A DNA stretch of 6,810 nt. Source: SZUA-430 sp964638635. GTDB taxonomy: Bacteria; Pseudomonadota; Alphaproteobacteria; Micropepsales; Micropepsaceae. Positions 6,143 through 6,810 of this stretch are shown in pieces; the stretch's first letter is position 1; each line of letters begins with the position of its first letter. The notes beneath the pieces were generated by a model. The model was not told where the DNA came from, did no database searches, and saw nothing but the letters and a program-made list of their open reading frames with translations. The position numbers were made by a program, and so were the translations under genes. The DNA is taken from positions 1-6,810 of the forward strand of contig CAZXAQ010000143.1 in NCBI GenBank assembly GCA_964638635.1, given 5' to 3'.

Positions 6143-6810
6143 ATGGCGGCGCTTCAAGTGGAATCCCCCTCGTGGATGGACGAGGACCTCAAGATCTTTG
6201 AGGGCGAGGCGCGCAAGTTCCTCGAACGCGAATGCGTTCCTCACGCGGAGAAGTGGATCAAGCAGCAGCACGTCGATCGTGCGGCGTGGAAGAAGGCCGG
6301 TGAGGCGGGGCTCTTGTGCGCCTCGACGCCGGCGGAGTTCGGCGGCGCGGGCGGAACGTTCGCGCATGAGGCGGTGATCATCGATCTCCTCGGCCGGATG
6401 GGGATCGACGGGTGGGGTCTCGTTCTGCACAACGCGATCGTTGCGCCGTATGTGACGCATTACGGGACGGACGAGCAGCGCAAGCGCTGGCTGCCAAGGT
6501 TGGCGTCCGGCGATTTGGTTGCGGCGATTGCGATGACGGAGCCGGGCACGGGTTCGGACCTGCAGTCGGTCAAGACCACCGCGAAGCTCGACGGCAATCA
6601 CTATGTGATCAACGGGTCGAAGACGTTCATCACGAACGGCGGCACGGCGAACTTTGTCATCGTCGTGGCGAAGACCGACCCGACGCAGGGCTCCAAAGGC
6701 ACGTCGCTCATCGTTGTCGAAACGGACGAGGTTCAGGGTTTTCGCCGGGGCCGCGTGCTCGACAAGATCGGGCAGAAGGCGAACGACACCGCGGAGCTCT
6801 TCTTCGACGA
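6143..6810 (+). CDS. Acyl-CoA dehydrogenase, long-chain (LCAD)-like, 3' end outside window
   Basis: The reading frame opens at 6143, 5 bp after the MerR stop, and stays open for 222 codons to the window edge. It starts MAALQVESPSWMDEDLK and covers the N-terminal helical domain and most of the middle beta domain. AMTEPGTGSDLQS (130-142) is the FAD/substrate-binding signature, with T where A is usual after PG. INGSKTFITNG (156-166) and GRVLDKIGQKANDTAELFFD (203-222) follow. These resemble mammalian ACADL more than isovaleryl-CoA dehydrogenase, as I recall them. The enzyme would oxidise an acyl-CoA to the 2,3-enoyl-CoA using FAD and pass electrons to ETF. The catalytic glutamate and C-terminal helical domain are beyond the window, so chain-length preference cannot be judged. 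GGGA (6130-6133) is a weak ribosome site; M12 at 6176 is a less likely start. Confidence 0.93.
   Translation, partial: MAALQVESPSWMDEDLKIFEGEARKFLERECVPHAEKWIKQQHVDRAAWKKAGEAGLLCASTPAEFGGAGGTFAHEAVIIDLLGRMGIDGWGLVLHNAIVAPYVTHYGTDEQRKRWLPRLASGDLVAAIAMTEPGTGSDLQSVKTTAKLDGNHYVINGSKTFITNGGTANFVIVVAKTDPTQGSKGTSLIVVETDEVQGFRRGRVLDKIGQKANDTAELFFD

Noticed and set aside
6089..6601. A 170-codon minus-strand frame opposite the acyl-CoA dehydrogenase.
   Set aside because: The plus strand carries unmistakable acyl-CoA dehydrogenase motifs; the minus-strand translation has none.

Overview
The window looks like chromosomal DNA from an alphaproteobacterium, probably Hyphomicrobiales or a relative. The evidence is GC-rich DNA with G/C-biased third codon positions, a PodJ-like Sel1-repeat polarity protein, a TauE/SafE permease paired with the alphaproteobacterial TIGR02186 (Alph_Pro_TM) membrane protein, and a LiuR-like MerR regulator in front of an acyl-CoA dehydrogenase. 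Genus cannot be fixed from the sequence. No tRNA, rRNA, CRISPR array, insertion sequence or phage signature was seen, and nothing in base or codon use suggests recent transfer.

Layout: (1) 122-3046 (+) is a 974-residue single-pass membrane protein with a cytoplasmic coiled-coil region, a proline-rich linker, one TM helix and four Sel1 repeats. Its leader holds a CtrA-like TTAA pair, and a 10-bp stem-loop straddles its stop codon. (2) 3168-4091 and 4088-4855 (+) form a translationally coupled pair (ATGA overlap): a TauE/SafE-type permease and a signal-peptide-bearing, C-terminally anchored TIGR02186 protein. (3) 4859-5518 (-) is a HAD-superfamily phosphatase/phosphomutase-like hydrolase, convergent with the previous gene and only 3 bp from it. 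(4) 5519-5684 is a divergent intergenic region carrying a perfect 7-bp-arm palindrome over a candidate promoter. (5) 5685-6137 (+) is a MerR regulator followed after 5 bp by (6) an acyl-CoA dehydrogenase from 6143 that runs off the window.

The window shows three separate units: cell polarity/envelope organisation, an inner-membrane transporter module with an uncharacterised periplasmic partner, and the start of an acyl-CoA catabolic operon with its own regulator. The two least-described points are the coupling of TauE/SafE to TIGR02186 and the identity of the acyl-CoA sensed by the MerR protein. I see no clearly new multi-gene system.
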